Shown here in pieces: positions 33,543 to 42,835 of a stretch of 64,000 nt of DNA (positions are counted from its first letter, which is position 1; every line of letters starts with the position of its first letter). The DNA lies in assembly GCA_002298915.1 (NCBI GenBank), contig DBML01000032.1:1-64000 (forward strand). The letters run 5' to 3'. A model generated the notes under the pieces. It saw nothing but the letters and a program-made list of their open reading frames with translations. It made no database searches and was not told the DNA's origin. The position numbers and the translations under genes were made by a program. The stretch comes from Clostridium sp. UBA699 (GTDB lineage: Bacteria > Bacillota > Clostridia > Clostridiales > Clostridiaceae).

Positions 33543-36500
33543 ATGGAGGTAAACGGACAGAAGAAAAGAATCATATCCAGCATCCTAACGTTCATTTTCT
33601 TGGTCAGTTTCCTGGCCTTCAATCCGTGGACAAAGTCTTCGGCAGCCACGAATCTGGCGGCAGGCAAGCTTCCAACTGCAGGCTCTACGGCCTGGAAAAA
33701 CCTTTCTTACGCAACTGACGGAATAACAACCTCAAGCAATTATGCTGACAGCTATACCGCGACCGGGATTCAGTGGGTACAGATAGACCTGGGGATTTCC
33801 TACAATATCAATGAAATCAAGGTATGGCATTACTACGGAGTCACAAGAACGTACAACGACGTCATAGTGATGGTATCCGACAACAAAGATTTTACCGCGG
33901 GTACATACACTATAGTTTTCAACAACGATGCTGATGGCAGCTCGGGCTTCGGGCGAGGAAGCAACAGCGAATATGTAGAATCCAGCTCCGGAAAGGACAT
34001 AACATTCACAACCACAAGCGCAAGGTATGCCAGGTTCTACACAAACGGCAACAAAGCGAACAACTACAACCACTATACAGAAATTCAGATTTTTGAAGCA
34101 CCGGTGCCGGTTGAACCTACCAGCGTCACGCTTAACAAAACAACCGACGCAATCAATGTAGGATCGACAGACACGCTGACCGCAACGGTGGAGCCTACCA
34201 ACGCAACAAACAAGACAATAAACTGGTCCACTTCGAACCCATCAGTTGCGACAGTCAGCACCAGCGGAATTGTCACCGGCGTGAGTGCGGGGACAGCTAC
34301 CATAACCGCAGCAACATTCAACGGCAAAACCGCGACCTGCGAGGTTACCGTGAATGCTGTTGCACCGAATTCGGTTTCCCTGAATAAAACGACTGACACC
34401 ATCAGCGTCGGATCGACAGACTTGCTTACCGCAACAATAGATCCGGCAAACGCAACCGACAAGACGATTACATGGTCGTCCTCCAACACAGGGGTAGCAA
34501 CAGTATCCCCAATCGGGCTTGTAACGGGTGTCAGCGTAGGCACAGCGAATATTACAGCCACGACAGCCAACAGCAAAACCGCAACCTGCGCAGTCACTGT
34601 TACGGCACAGGTTATCCTGCCTACTTCTGTCGCTCTTAACAAGACGACTGACACCCTAAGCGTGGGAGCTTCGGACACGCTTACAGCAACGGTAAGCCCT
34701 AGCAATGCAACGGACAAGACTATTGCATGGAAATCCTCGAACACCTCTGTTGCTTCTGTCAACTCCAGCGGCGTAGTGTCGGGTTTAAGCGCAGGAACTG
34801 CAACCATAACAGCAACGACGGTCAACGGAAAAACAGCAACCTGTGCAGTTACCGTGAACCTTGGAACTAACCTTGCAAAGGGAAAGCTGGTCTCGGCGCC
34901 AAAAACAGCCTGGAAGAACCTTGCCTATGCAACAGACGGAATTAAGAGCACCTCTAACTATGCCGACAGCTATTCGCTGACAGGGCTGCAGTGGGTCCAG
35001 GTGGACCTTAACGCATCCTATGACATCGGCACAATAAAGATTTGGCATTATTTCGGGGACACAAGGAAATACCACGACGTCATAGTAATGCTTTCAAACG
35101 ATCCGGATTTCAATGCCGGAAAATATACCATAGTTTTCAACAACGACGATGCAAGCAATAGTGCGGGGTTTGGTGCGGGAACAGCAGCGGAATACTCGGA
35201 GACAAGCGCAGGCAAAACCATAACGTTCAATTCTGTAAACGCGAGGTATGCAAGATTCTACACCAACGGAAGCACATCGAACGGCTACAGCCATTACGGC
35301 GAGATAGAGATGTACGCAGGCGTTCCTACTGTGCATCCTGCTGAAGTTCAGCTTGACAAGACATCTCTTACATTGGAAGCCGGCAAGACGGCTGCCATTA
35401 CTGCAACGGTCAAACCAGACAACGCATCAAACAAAGCTGTGACATGGACATCCTCCAACAATGCGGTTGCTACCGTATCAACTACCGGAGTAGTTACGGG
35501 AGTCACCCCAGGAACAGCCACAATAACAGCAACCACCGTCGACGGAAACGTGAAAGCCGACTGCGCTGTAACAGTAACGCCGGCAAAAGCTACAGGCGTA
35601 ACGGTGAACCCAACTTCGCTTACGTTACTTGAAGGCAAAACAGGAACAATCAAAGCGGCTGTAGCACCAGCAGGGGCTGATCAGACCGTTAACTGGTCCT
35701 CAAGCAACCCAGCGGTAGCTACAGTATCGGCATCCGGGGTTGTCACTGCAGTAACAGCGGGAACTGCGGATATCAAAGCCGAGACGCTGGACGGTACGCA
35801 GAGCGCGACCTGCGCGGTAACCGTCAACCCTATAGTGCATCCGGCATACATCAACCTTGACAAGACCTCCGCTACGCTGATAGAAGCTAAGCTTTTGACC
35901 CTGACAGCAACTGTAGATCCAAACGCTTCAGACAAGAGCGTCACATGGTCAACAAGCGCTAAATCCATCGCTTCAGTATCAGCGAAAGGCGTTGTGACGG
36001 GAGTCGATCCGGGAACAGCGGTGATCACCGTTACAAGCGTTGATACCCCAGCCGTTTCTGCAAGCTGCACGGTCACCGTAACCGCAGGCAGCCTTACTGA
36101 CGACAAGAGCGTGTACTCAAACGAAAACGACAACCTCGAGAACATGTATGTAACCATCTGCACAGGCAACACGGTCACCTTCTCGCAGGTAAACGCGTGG
36201 AACATCGAATCGACCTATGAGAAGCCTTTCATGAATGTAAGGTTCGATTATGCAACGCCTGCAACTGACACAACAGGGGTTGTGCCAAATGCTACAATCG
36301 AACAAAGGGGACAGTGGTGCACATACTCGCAGCTGAAATCCTACAAGATAAGCCTCAACAGCGGCGCACCTTTATACAAAGGGCGCGACCAGGTGCTCAT
36401 CAACAAACATCCTTGGGACCTTACAAAGATGAGGAACAAACTGGCCTTCGACCTGATGAAGCTGTTCCCTGGCGTCTTTGCCCTGAAAACCCAGTTCTGC

Positions 36501-37628
36501 CATGTTTACATCAGAGACCTTAACAGCAGCGACAAGAGCTACAAGGATTACGGGCTTTTCACAAGAATCGAGGATGTCGGCAAGGCATATCTTGAAACAA
36601 GGGGAATAGAAAGGACCATGTACATGTACAAGGCTGAAGATTTCAAGTTCAGGCTTTATCCAGCCCTCAAGAGCGAGACCGATCCTACCTACAACCTGGA
36701 TGAATTCGAGAAAGTTGTCGAAGTAAAAGGCATAGAGCAGCACGCTAGGTTCCTCGAGATGCTCAATGCCGTAAACAGCACGCAGAACATAAACGATGTC
36801 ATAGCCAAGTATTTTGACCGCGACAACTACATCAATTGGCTGGCTACAAACTGCCTGCTCAGCAACACCGATACAACTTCCGGCAACTTCTATCTTTTCA
36901 GCCCTGTTGATCAGGACAAGTGGTACTTCATACCATGGGATTTCGATGACTCGTTGGGCTATTACGACCAGCTGGGTTCAGACAACTCCGATGTGCCGCC
37001 TTGGAAGAAGGACGGAGCAGAAATGTATGCAGAGGTCGTTCTAACCAGGAAATTCCTGAAAGACCCTCAGAACGTTGCTGATCTGACAGCAAAGATCGAA
37101 CAGCTAAGCACAATAGCAAACAAAACCCTAGTTTCTCAGAAGATCGATACATTCTACAATGTTACAAACGCTCTGGTTACAAGGAACCCTGACCTCATAC
37201 TCATAACCGATCCCGAGGAGATCGGAACAAACGTCACGACATACAGGAACGAAGTGCAGAGGCTCAAGAACGTACTCGACATAGCAAAGCAGAATTACTA
37301 CAATGGGCTCCAGAAGCCGATGCCTGTCCTTCTAAATGAAGTTCAGCAGGTAGGAAGCAGCTGCACATTCAGCTGGGATTCCTTCGATTTTCAAGGTGAC
37401 AGCCTGAAATACCGTTTCGTTCTTGCAAGAGACGTCAACTTCAGCAATGTGGTAACAGATAGGAGCAACCTGACGGATTCTTCTCTGACATTAAACCTGA
37501 GCGCCGGAACATACTACTGGAAGGTAACTGTCACGGATTCAAAAGGGCACACACAGATTGCAACAAGCATAATCTACAGAGAAAACGACAATGACGTATT
37601 CGGCGTGAAACAAGCTGTTATCAAATGA
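33543..37628 (+). CDS. Secreted multidomain protein: discoidin, BIG2 repeats, CotH kinase-like
   Basis: 1361 aa. A signal peptide (about 1-35, basic start then ILTFIFLVSFLAF, Ala-Ala cut site) is followed by a discoidin/F5-8C-like domain (about 36-188), three bacterial Ig-like BIG2 domains (about 192-437), a second discoidin-like domain (about 440-590) closely related to the first, and three more BIG2 domains (about 597-848). A CotH kinase-like domain (about 860-1255) then contains YINWLATNCLLSNTDTTSGN and WYFIPWDFDDSLG. An Fn3-like end domain (about 1265-1350) has AGTYYWKVTVTD. CotH proteins phosphorylate spore-coat or surface proteins; the other domains suggest carbohydrate or surface binding. 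No LPxTG or S-layer anchor is visible. The start follows GGGGG by 8 nt. It is Thr/Ser/Asn-rich and monocistronic. Confidence 0.9.
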   Translation: MEVNGQKKRIISSILTFIFLVSFLAFNPWTKSSAATNLAAGKLPTAGSTAWKNLSYATDGITTSSNYADSYTATGIQWVQIDLGISYNINEIKVWHYYGVTRTYNDVIVMVSDNKDFTAGTYTIVFNNDADGSSGFGRGSNSEYVESSSGKDITFTTTSARYARFYTNGNKANNYNHYTEIQIFEAPVPVEPTSVTLNKTTDAINVGSTDTLTATVEPTNATNKTINWSTSNPSVATVSTSGIVTGVSAGTATITAATFNGKTATCEVTVNAVAPNSVSLNKTTDTISVGSTDLLTATIDPANATDKTITWSSSNTGVATVSPIGLVTGVSVGTANITATTANSKTATCAVTVTAQVILPTSVALNKTTDTLSVGASDTLTATVSPSNATDKTIAWKSSNTSVASVNSSGVVSGLSAGTATITATTVNGKTATCAVTVNLGTNLAKGKLVSAPKTAWKNLAYATDGIKSTSNYADSYSLTGLQWVQVDLNASYDIGTIKIWHYFGDTRKYHDVIVMLSNDPDFNAGKYTIVFNNDDASNSAGFGAGTAAEYSETSAGKTITFNSVNARYARFYTNGSTSNGYSHYGEIEMYAGVPTVHPAEVQLDKTSLTLEAGKTAAITATVKPDNASNKAVTWTSSNNAVATVSTTGVVTGVTPGTATITATTVDGNVKADCAVTVTPAKATGVTVNPTSLTLLEGKTGTIKAAVAPAGADQTVNWSSSNPAVATVSASGVVTAVTAGTADIKAETLDGTQSATCAVTVNPIVHPAYINLDKTSATLIEAKLLTLTATVDPNASDKSVTWSTSAKSIASVSAKGVVTGVDPGTAVITVTSVDTPAVSASCTVTVTAGSLTDDKSVYSNENDNLENMYVTICTGNTVTFSQVNAWNIESTYEKPFMNVRFDYATPATDTTGVVPNATIEQRGQWCTYSQLKSYKISLNSGAPLYKGRDQVLINKHPWDLTKMRNKLAFDLMKLFPGVFALKTQFCHVYIRDLNSSDKSYKDYGLFTRIEDVGKAYLETRGIERTMYMYKAEDFKFRLYPALKSETDPTYNLDEFEKVVEVKGIEQHARFLEMLNAVNSTQNINDVIAKYFDRDNYINWLATNCLLSNTDTTSGNFYLFSPVDQDKWYFIPWDFDDSLGYYDQLGSDNSDVPPWKKDGAEMYAEVVLTRKFLKDPQNVADLTAKIEQLSTIANKTLVSQKIDTFYNVTNALVTRNPDLILITDPEEIGTNVTTYRNEVQRLKNVLDIAKQNYYNGLQKPMPVLLNEVQQVGSSCTFSWDSFDFQGDSLKYRFVLARDVNFSNVVTDRSNLTDSSLTLNLSAGTYYWKVTVTDSKGHTQIATSIIYRENDNDVFGVKQAVIK
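34118..36090 (+). repeat. BIG2 and discoidin coding repeats
   Basis: The coding DNA repeats about 78-codon units (TSVTLNKTTD... to CAVTV). There are three before and three after the second discoidin-like unit; that unit itself repeats the first one (33650-34110), for example NLxYATDGI, SNYADSY and HDVIVML/NDVIVMV. The order discoidin-BIG2x3-discoidin-BIG2x3 points to duplication of a four-domain block. Recombination between repeats could change copy number. Confidence 0.75.
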
Positions 37629-37641
37629 CATGAAAAAATTC

Positions 37642-37671
37642 AAAAAGGGCTGCCTGCGGGCAGCCCTTTTT
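37642..37671 (+). terminator. Intrinsic terminator after CotH-like gene
   Basis: A perfect 13-bp stem (37642-37654 with 37659-37671) with a TGCG loop, ending in TTTTT. Confidence 0.93.
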
Positions 37672-37744
37672 GCGCATTTGACTAAAGGCGATTTTTTAGG
37701 TAAACTATACCAAAACGCACTTTTAGAAAGGTTTTGATTTCAAC

Positions 37745-38692
37745 ATGAATAAGAATCTGTTCATTTTGGCGGGCCCTACGGCGGTAGGGAAAACCGACAT
37801 TTCAATAAAGCTTGCGAAGAGGCTTGACGGGGAGATAATATCCGCAGACTCGATGCAGATCTACAAGTACATGGACATAGGCTCAGCCAAGGTCACAAAG
37901 GAGGAGATGGACGGCGTACCGCACCACATTATAGACATAGTCGAGCCGGACCAGAGCTTCAACGTGTCCGAATACAAGAAGTTGGCCGAGGAGAAGATCG
38001 AGGAGGTGGCCTCGAGGAACCGACTTCCTATGATAGTCGGCGGGACAGGCCTCTACATCAACTCGCTCATCTGCAGCTACGATTTCACGGAAGCCGGAAC
38101 TGACCAGGAGTACAGGGAGTACCTTTTGGGCCTCGCCGAATCGAAGGGCAAGGAATACGTCCATGAGATGCTCAGGGGTGTAGATTATGGCTCCTACGAG
38201 CGCCTCTACCCAAACGACCTGAAAAGGGTTATAAGGGCACTGGAGGTCTACAGGCTTACAGGTGTCACCATAACAGAGTACAATGCCAGAAGGCAGGAAT
38301 ACATATGCCCTTACAACCTGGAATACTACGTCCTTACTATGGACCGGGCTCAGCTGTACAACAGGATCAACCTCAGGGTTGACCTTATGATGCGAAACGG
38401 GCTTATCGAGGAAGTTGAAAGCCTCAAGAAGAAAGGGTACAACTCCGACATGCAGTCGATGAAGGGCATCGGCTACAAGGAGATCCTGTACTACCTTGAA
38501 GGGAAAATCACGCTGGAGGATGCGGTAGAGCTAATCAAGAAGGGCAGCAGAAATTATGCGAAAAGGCAGCTCACCTGGTTCAGGAAGGACCCAAGGGTCA
38601 GGTGGATTAACAAAGATGACTTCGGTTCTGATGACGAGATAGTCGAACACATAGTCGGAGGGACAGCCTTTCAGATCGGGAGAAAAGAATGA
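37745..38692 (+). CDS. miaA: tRNA dimethylallyltransferase
   Basis: 315 aa. It transfers the dimethylallyl group to A37 of tRNAs reading U-codons, making the substrate for MiaB upstream in this window. The P-loop GPTAVGKTD, SADSMQIYKYMDIGSAK, and the C-terminal GIGYKE and TWFRKD segments are all present. The ribosome binding site AGAAAGG is about 14 nt from the ATG, rather far. In related genomes this gene often directly follows mutL; here the RNA/CotH islet intervenes. It overlaps the LysE gene by 4 nt (ATGA). Confidence 0.96.
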   Translation: MNKNLFILAGPTAVGKTDISIKLAKRLDGEIISADSMQIYKYMDIGSAKVTKEEMDGVPHHIIDIVEPDQSFNVSEYKKLAEEKIEEVASRNRLPMIVGGTGLYINSLICSYDFTEAGTDQEYREYLLGLAESKGKEYVHEMLRGVDYGSYERLYPNDLKRVIRALEVYRLTGVTITEYNARRQEYICPYNLEYYVLTMDRAQLYNRINLRVDLMMRNGLIEEVESLKKKGYNSDMQSMKGIGYKEILYYLEGKITLEDAVELIKKGSRNYAKRQLTWFRKDPRVRWINKDDFGSDDEIVEHIVGGTAFQIGRKE

Positions 38693-39303
38693 TCAAGTAC
38701 CTGCTTCAGGGGCTTCTGTTCGGCATCGCCTACGTTGCTCCGATAGGCACGCAGAACCTGTATGTAATAAACACAGCTTCGCAGAAAAGCAGGCTCCAGA
38801 CATTTAAAGTGGCCCTTATCACCGTCCTCTTCGACATTTCACTGGCTCTGGCTTGCTTCTTCGGAGTTGGTCTTATTGTTGAAAAATACTCAGTGTTGAA
38901 GGGTGCTATACTCCTTCTCGGAAGCGCAGCGGTGATCTGGATCGGAGCAAGCCTTTTGAGATCATCGCCGGAAATGAGCGATTGTGGGTCGGCTGATGAT
39001 TCCACTATAAAAACGGCTGCAGCATGCTTTGCTGTAACATGGCTCAATCCCCAGGCGATCGTTGACGGATCCCTGCTGCTTGGTGGTCTAAGGGCGTCTC
39101 TCCCGGAGGACATGTCTAAATACTTCATTCTCGGGGTTTGCATAGCTTCGTTTTTATGGTTCAACACCCTGGCGTTATTCGTTTCCAGATTCCGCAGCAA
39201 ATTTGCAGGGGCAATAAGGCTGATCAATAAGATATGTGGGACGGTCCTCATATTTTACGGGTTCAAGCTGGTCGTATCCTTTTTTCAAATGTTTATCTTG
39301 TAA
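38689..39303 (+). CDS. LysE/ArgO-family amino acid exporter
   Basis: 204 aa with five to six membrane helices. The N-terminal LLFGIAYVAPIGTQNLYVIN matches the LysE signature region, and FAVTWLNPQAIVDG is the conserved central loop. Members export lysine, arginine or related amino acids. It overlaps miaA by four bases and is probably translationally coupled to it. The insertion of a transporter between miaA and hfq is unusual but not unique; substrate not determinable. Confidence 0.9.
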   Translation: MIKYLLQGLLFGIAYVAPIGTQNLYVINTASQKSRLQTFKVALITVLFDISLALACFFGVGLIVEKYSVLKGAILLLGSAAVIWIGASLLRSSPEMSDCGSADDSTIKTAAACFAVTWLNPQAIVDGSLLLGGLRASLPEDMSKYFILGVCIASFLWFNTLALFVSRFRSKFAGAIRLINKICGTVLIFYGFKLVVSFFQMFIL

Positions 39304-39371
39304 CAGATAAAATAAAGGAATTTCATTTCATTTAGAGAATTATATATGTATGAAGATAAGGGGGTAGAGAC

Positions 39372-39620
39372 ATGACGAAAGCGGTAAACAATTTACAGGA
39401 TATTTTCCTCAATGGAGCTAGAAAAAACAAGATTCCCGTTACGGTATATCTGACAAACGGGTTTCAGATAAAAGGCAGCGTCAAAGGGTTCGACAGCTTC
39501 ACTGTTGTCCTTGATTCCGAAGGAAAGCAGATGATGATATACAAGCACGCTATATCAACAATAACGCCTCAGAAACCGATTCTCTTCACAAACACGGAGT
39601 ATCATCAGGAACAAGTTTAA
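39372..39620 (+). CDS. hfq: RNA chaperone Hfq
   Basis: 82 aa, typical Firmicutes length. The Sm1 region contains NLQDIFLNGARKNK and VTVYLTNGFQIKGSVKGFD; the Sm2 motif is YKHAISTITP. It forms a hexameric ring that binds sRNAs and A-rich RNA. GGGGGTAG precedes the ATG. The miaA-hfq neighbourhood is conserved, here with a LysE gene in between. A terminator follows. Confidence 0.97.
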   Translation: MTKAVNNLQDIFLNGARKNKIPVTVYLTNGFQIKGSVKGFDSFTVVLDSEGKQMMIYKHAISTITPQKPILFTNTEYHQEQV

Positions 39621-39626
39621 CTCAAT

Positions 39627-39660
39627 AAGAACCACAAGCTTAGGCTCGATGGTTCTTTTT
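39627..39660 (+). terminator. Intrinsic terminator after hfq
   Basis: AAGAACCA/TGGTTCTT (39627-39634 with 39650-39657), then TTT. Confidence 0.82.
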
Positions 39661-39792
39661 GTTTGCACTTCGTTAGTTTTCTATAGAAGCAGCCGATAAC
39701 CAGCAAATAACTCTCAAATCACCTTCAAAATGCTTGGCATATGTGTTATCATATACAATGGCAAAGAAAAAAACGGGAGGTCCAAAGGACAG

Positions 39793-41076
39793 ATGCTTAA
39801 AACAACAAAAGAAAGCTTGAGAGAGAATTTCGGTATTCACGAAAATGCAATAGATTTATACGACAAGGCCATGGCTGACATACAGGAAGAATTCAGGAAA
39901 TACGACGAGATAAGGGAGTTCAACCAGCTCAAGGTGCTCGATGCATTTCAGAGGGAAAGGATCAGCGAAGCTCACTTCACCAATACGACCGGCTACGGCT
40001 ATGGAGACATAGGCAGGGACTCGCTGGACAAGGTGTACGCCAACATATTCAACTGCGAGGCAGCGCTTGTACGACCTCATTTCGTAAACGGAACGCATGC
40101 CATTGGCGCAGCTATGTTCGGAAACTTGAGGCCTGGGGACACTATGCTTTCGGTGTGCGGGAGCCCCTACGACACTCTTCATAACATAATAGGCATAAGC
40201 AAGAACAAGAACATAGGTTCGCTTGCCGAGTACGGAGTGAAGTATAAGCAGGTCGACCTGACCAGCGAAGGCGAGATAGACCTGAAGAAGGTTGTGTCCG
40301 AGCTAGCCAAGGACAGCACTATCAAGTTCGTGCACATCCAAAGGTCTACAGGGTATGGCTGGAGAAAGGCTATGCTCATTTCCGACATCGAGAAAGTCAT
40401 CAAGGAAATAAAGGACGTACGAAATGATGTAATATGCTTCGTCGACAACTGCTACGGGGAATTCCTTGACACGAAGGAGCCTACCGATGTGGGCGCAGAC
40501 CTTGTTGCGGGGTCGCTTATAAAGAATATTGGAGGAGGCATAGCTCCAACCGGCGGGTATATCGCAGGAAAAGAGGAATACGTGACCCAGGCGGCCTACA
40601 GGCTCACTATACCAGGTATAGGAGGGGAGTGCGGGTCGACCTTCGGAGTCATGCGGCTCCTGTACCAGGGGCTTTTCATGGCACCTCACGTTTCAATGGA
40701 GGCTGTCAAGGGGGCGATATTCTGCTCAAGGATCATGGAGCTTGCAGGCTTTGAGGTCCTTCCGAAATACACAGACCAGAGGAGCGACATCATCCAGGCC
40801 ATTAAGTTCAACGACAAGGAAAAGCTCATAAAGTTCTGCAAAGGCATCCAGTACGGGTCTCCTATAGATTCCTTCGTGCAGTGCGAGCCTTGGGACATGC
40901 CGGGCTATGAAGACCAGGTAATAATGGCGGCAGGCGCCTTCGTGCAGGGCGCGTCGATTGAGCTGTCCGCAGACGCTCCTATCAGGGAGCCTTACATCGC
41001 ATACCTGCAGGGGGGACTTACCTTCGACCATGCAAAGATAGGGGTTCTGATAGCCCTGTCAAAGATACTGAAATAG
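39793..41076 (+). CDS. ynbB: Methionine gamma-lyase-family PLP protein (YnbB/aluminium resistance family)
   Basis: 427 aa, close to B. subtilis YnbB. Fold-type I PLP enzyme; the Schiff-base Lys is in LVAGSLIKNIGGGIAPTGG, with the Asp contact in CFVDNCYGEF. It is annotated in databases as an aluminium-resistance or methionine-gamma-lyase-like protein, but no reaction is established. The start at 39793 (MLKTTKE) fits the family N-terminus; GGGAGG lies 12 nt upstream. It sits right after hfq, as in many Firmicutes. Confidence 0.9.
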   Translation: MLKTTKESLRENFGIHENAIDLYDKAMADIQEEFRKYDEIREFNQLKVLDAFQRERISEAHFTNTTGYGYGDIGRDSLDKVYANIFNCEAALVRPHFVNGTHAIGAAMFGNLRPGDTMLSVCGSPYDTLHNIIGISKNKNIGSLAEYGVKYKQVDLTSEGEIDLKKVVSELAKDSTIKFVHIQRSTGYGWRKAMLISDIEKVIKEIKDVRNDVICFVDNCYGEFLDTKEPTDVGADLVAGSLIKNIGGGIAPTGGYIAGKEEYVTQAAYRLTIPGIGGECGSTFGVMRLLYQGLFMAPHVSMEAVKGAIFCSRIMELAGFEVLPKYTDQRSDIIQAIKFNDKEKLIKFCKGIQYGSPIDSFVQCEPWDMPGYEDQVIMAAGAFVQGASIELSADAPIREPYIAYLQGGLTFDHAKIGVLIALSKILK

Positions 41077-41106
41077 TTCATCCGATCAATAGCGGGGAGT
41101 GGTTTT

Positions 41107-41667
41107 ATGACTGTTTATGCAGGCATGCTGAAGGGGATAAATGTAGGAAAAAGCCACAGGATCAAAATGGAAGACCTCAAAAGGCTCCTGTTGTCGATAG
41201 GGCTTTCAAACGTCGAGACATATATACAGAGCGGCAACTTCATCTTTGAAGCAGACGGCACCGAACAGGCTATCAGCAGGAAAATAGGGGAGGGGATAGA
41301 GGATGAATTCGGATTTTCATCAGCAGTCGTCCTCAGAACTGCTGATGAACTGGGAAGGATAGTAAACGGCTGCCCGTTCACACCCGAAGAGATTAGCCTT
41401 GCCGAGAAGGCAAATTCGGAGGGCGAGAGCCTGTACGTGGTCCTTTTGGGGGAAATTCCGCAAGAAATGACTTCGAACAAGCTCGAGATGCTTAGGGGAG
41501 AAAACGAAGATTTCAGAATAATGGACAGGAATGTGTACCTGCTGCTTGGGCACAGCATAAGGAACTCCAGGCTTGCTGGCAGCCTTCAGAAGATGGAAGA
41601 AAACTCAACAGTGCGTAACTGGAAAACCATCAAAAAGCTTGATGAACTGGCAGGCAAACGCAAATAG
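41107..41667 (+). CDS. DUF1697 domain protein
   Basis: 186 aa. The sequence YAGMLKGINVGKSHRIKMEDL, then GLSNVETYIQSGNFIFE, is the signature start of DUF1697, and the C-terminal SIRNSRLAGSL and TVRNWKTIKKL segments agree. It is a cytoplasmic protein of unknown function. It is separated by 30 nt from the gene before, likely the same transcript, with GGGGAG near the ATG. Confidence 0.92.
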   Translation: MTVYAGMLKGINVGKSHRIKMEDLKRLLLSIGLSNVETYIQSGNFIFEADGTEQAISRKIGEGIEDEFGFSSAVVLRTADELGRIVNGCPFTPEEISLAEKANSEGESLYVVLLGEIPQEMTSNKLEMLRGENEDFRIMDRNVYLLLGHSIRNSRLAGSLQKMEENSTVRNWKTIKKLDELAGKRK

Positions 41668-41750
41668 AAATTTTTATATTGGAATTTGAAAAGAATGGTG
41701 ATAAACTAGTAAGAAAAATACAAATTACGAACTAGCGAGGTAGATGATTT

Positions 41751-42779
41751 TTGAATAAGAGGGTTATGCTGACGCTTGCGATGCTTGTGGGTATCGGTTT
41801 GATGACAGCCTGCAGCAGCCTTGCGGGGACAGGCCGAATAACCACAGGGATCATGCGTTCTCAGCAGAAGATGGACATAAGAAAAGAGCCGAGCTTAAAA
41901 CCAAATGAATCCGGAAAAATAATGGTCCTGATGTACCACAATATTGGGAGCTCAGAGAAAAGCTGGGTTAGGACTCCAGAAAACTTCAACAAGGATCTGG
42001 AGACTCTCTATGAAAAAGGTTACAGGCCCATAAGCCTTCAGGATTACGTTAATGGAAATATAACGACTCCGTCAGGATACACCCCGGTTGTAATAACCTT
42101 CGATGACGGGAGCGAAAACAATTTCGAATACCTTTCCGACGGCAGCATCAGCAAGACATGCGCAGTAGGGCTTCTGCTTTCTTTCCATGAAAAGCACCCT
42201 GACTTCCCGCTCGAAGCAACGTTCTTCCTGACGGGCGAAGCGCCTTTCGGGCAGAAGGACCTGGTCGGCAAAAAGCTGAACTTCCTGGTTGACAACGGGA
42301 TGGACGTTGGGAACCACACTAAGGACCATCTTAACCTGAACAGCCTTACAAATGAGCAGCTGCAGATGGAGATAAGCTTGCAGAAAGCGTTCCTGGAAAA
42401 AATTCTGGCCGAAAAAGATTATGAGGTCAACACTTTTGCTAAGCCGTTCGGGACAAGGCCCCTGAATGACAGCTTCGTTCAGAGCCTTGAAACCGGGAGC
42501 TATTCCGGGGTGGCTTACAACAACATTGCGGTTCTTAATGTGGGAGCAAATCCCGGTTTCTCTCCTTTTGACAGGAGGTTCAGAAGCGGCAACATACCAA
42601 GGGTCAAGGCCAGCGAATTTACTGCGGATCATTCAGGTATCAACGATTTCCTAAAGTATTTTGATGAGCATCCTGGAGAAAGGTTTGTCAGTGACGGGTT
42701 GAGCAACATCATTACTGTCCCGGCTGATAAAGCCTCTTTGATAAGAAGCGACAGCGGCAAATTGCTGCAGACATACTAA
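41751..42779 (+). CDS. Polysaccharide deacetylase lipoprotein
   Basis: 342 aa. A TTG start at 41751 gives NKR followed by a hydrophobic stretch and the lipobox LMTAC (Cys21), so it is probably a membrane-anchored lipoprotein; the next ATG (41766) would delete the basic residues. The NodB-type domain shows VLMYHNIG, the metal/base motif TFDDG, and GNHTKDHLNL with both metal His. Members deacetylate peptidoglycan or biofilm poly-GlcNAc (PgaB/IcaB-like). GCGAGG lies about 10 nt upstream. It ends in a strong bidirectional terminator shared with lexA. Confidence 0.9.
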   Translation: MNKRVMLTLAMLVGIGLMTACSSLAGTGRITTGIMRSQQKMDIRKEPSLKPNESGKIMVLMYHNIGSSEKSWVRTPENFNKDLETLYEKGYRPISLQDYVNGNITTPSGYTPVVITFDDGSENNFEYLSDGSISKTCAVGLLLSFHEKHPDFPLEATFFLTGEAPFGQKDLVGKKLNFLVDNGMDVGNHTKDHLNLNSLTNEQLQMEISLQKAFLEKILAEKDYEVNTFAKPFGTRPLNDSFVQSLETGSYSGVAYNNIAVLNVGANPGFSPFDRRFRSGNIPRVKASEFTADHSGINDFLKYFDEHPGERFVSDGLSNIITVPADKASLIRSDSGKLLQTY

Positions 42780-42813
42780 AAAAGCAGACATGATGATGAC
42801 ATGTCTGCTTTTT
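42779..42813. terminator. Bidirectional terminator between deacetylase and lexA
   Basis: GCAGACATG/CATGTCTGC (42784-42792 with 42800-42808) flanked by A and T runs, giving a U-tract on both strands. Confidence 0.92.
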
Positions 42814-42835
42814 CAATATCCTGTTGTCAGTCTTG

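Noticed and set aside
33425..33718. 97-codon frame overlapping the start of the CotH-like gene
   Set aside because: It begins at the promoter, ends inside the signal-peptide region of the real gene in another frame, and has no ribosome binding site.
34118..36090. Tandem repeats as a CRISPR array
   Set aside because: The repeats are coding and follow BIG2 protein domains of ~78 codons. There are no short identical repeats with unique spacers.
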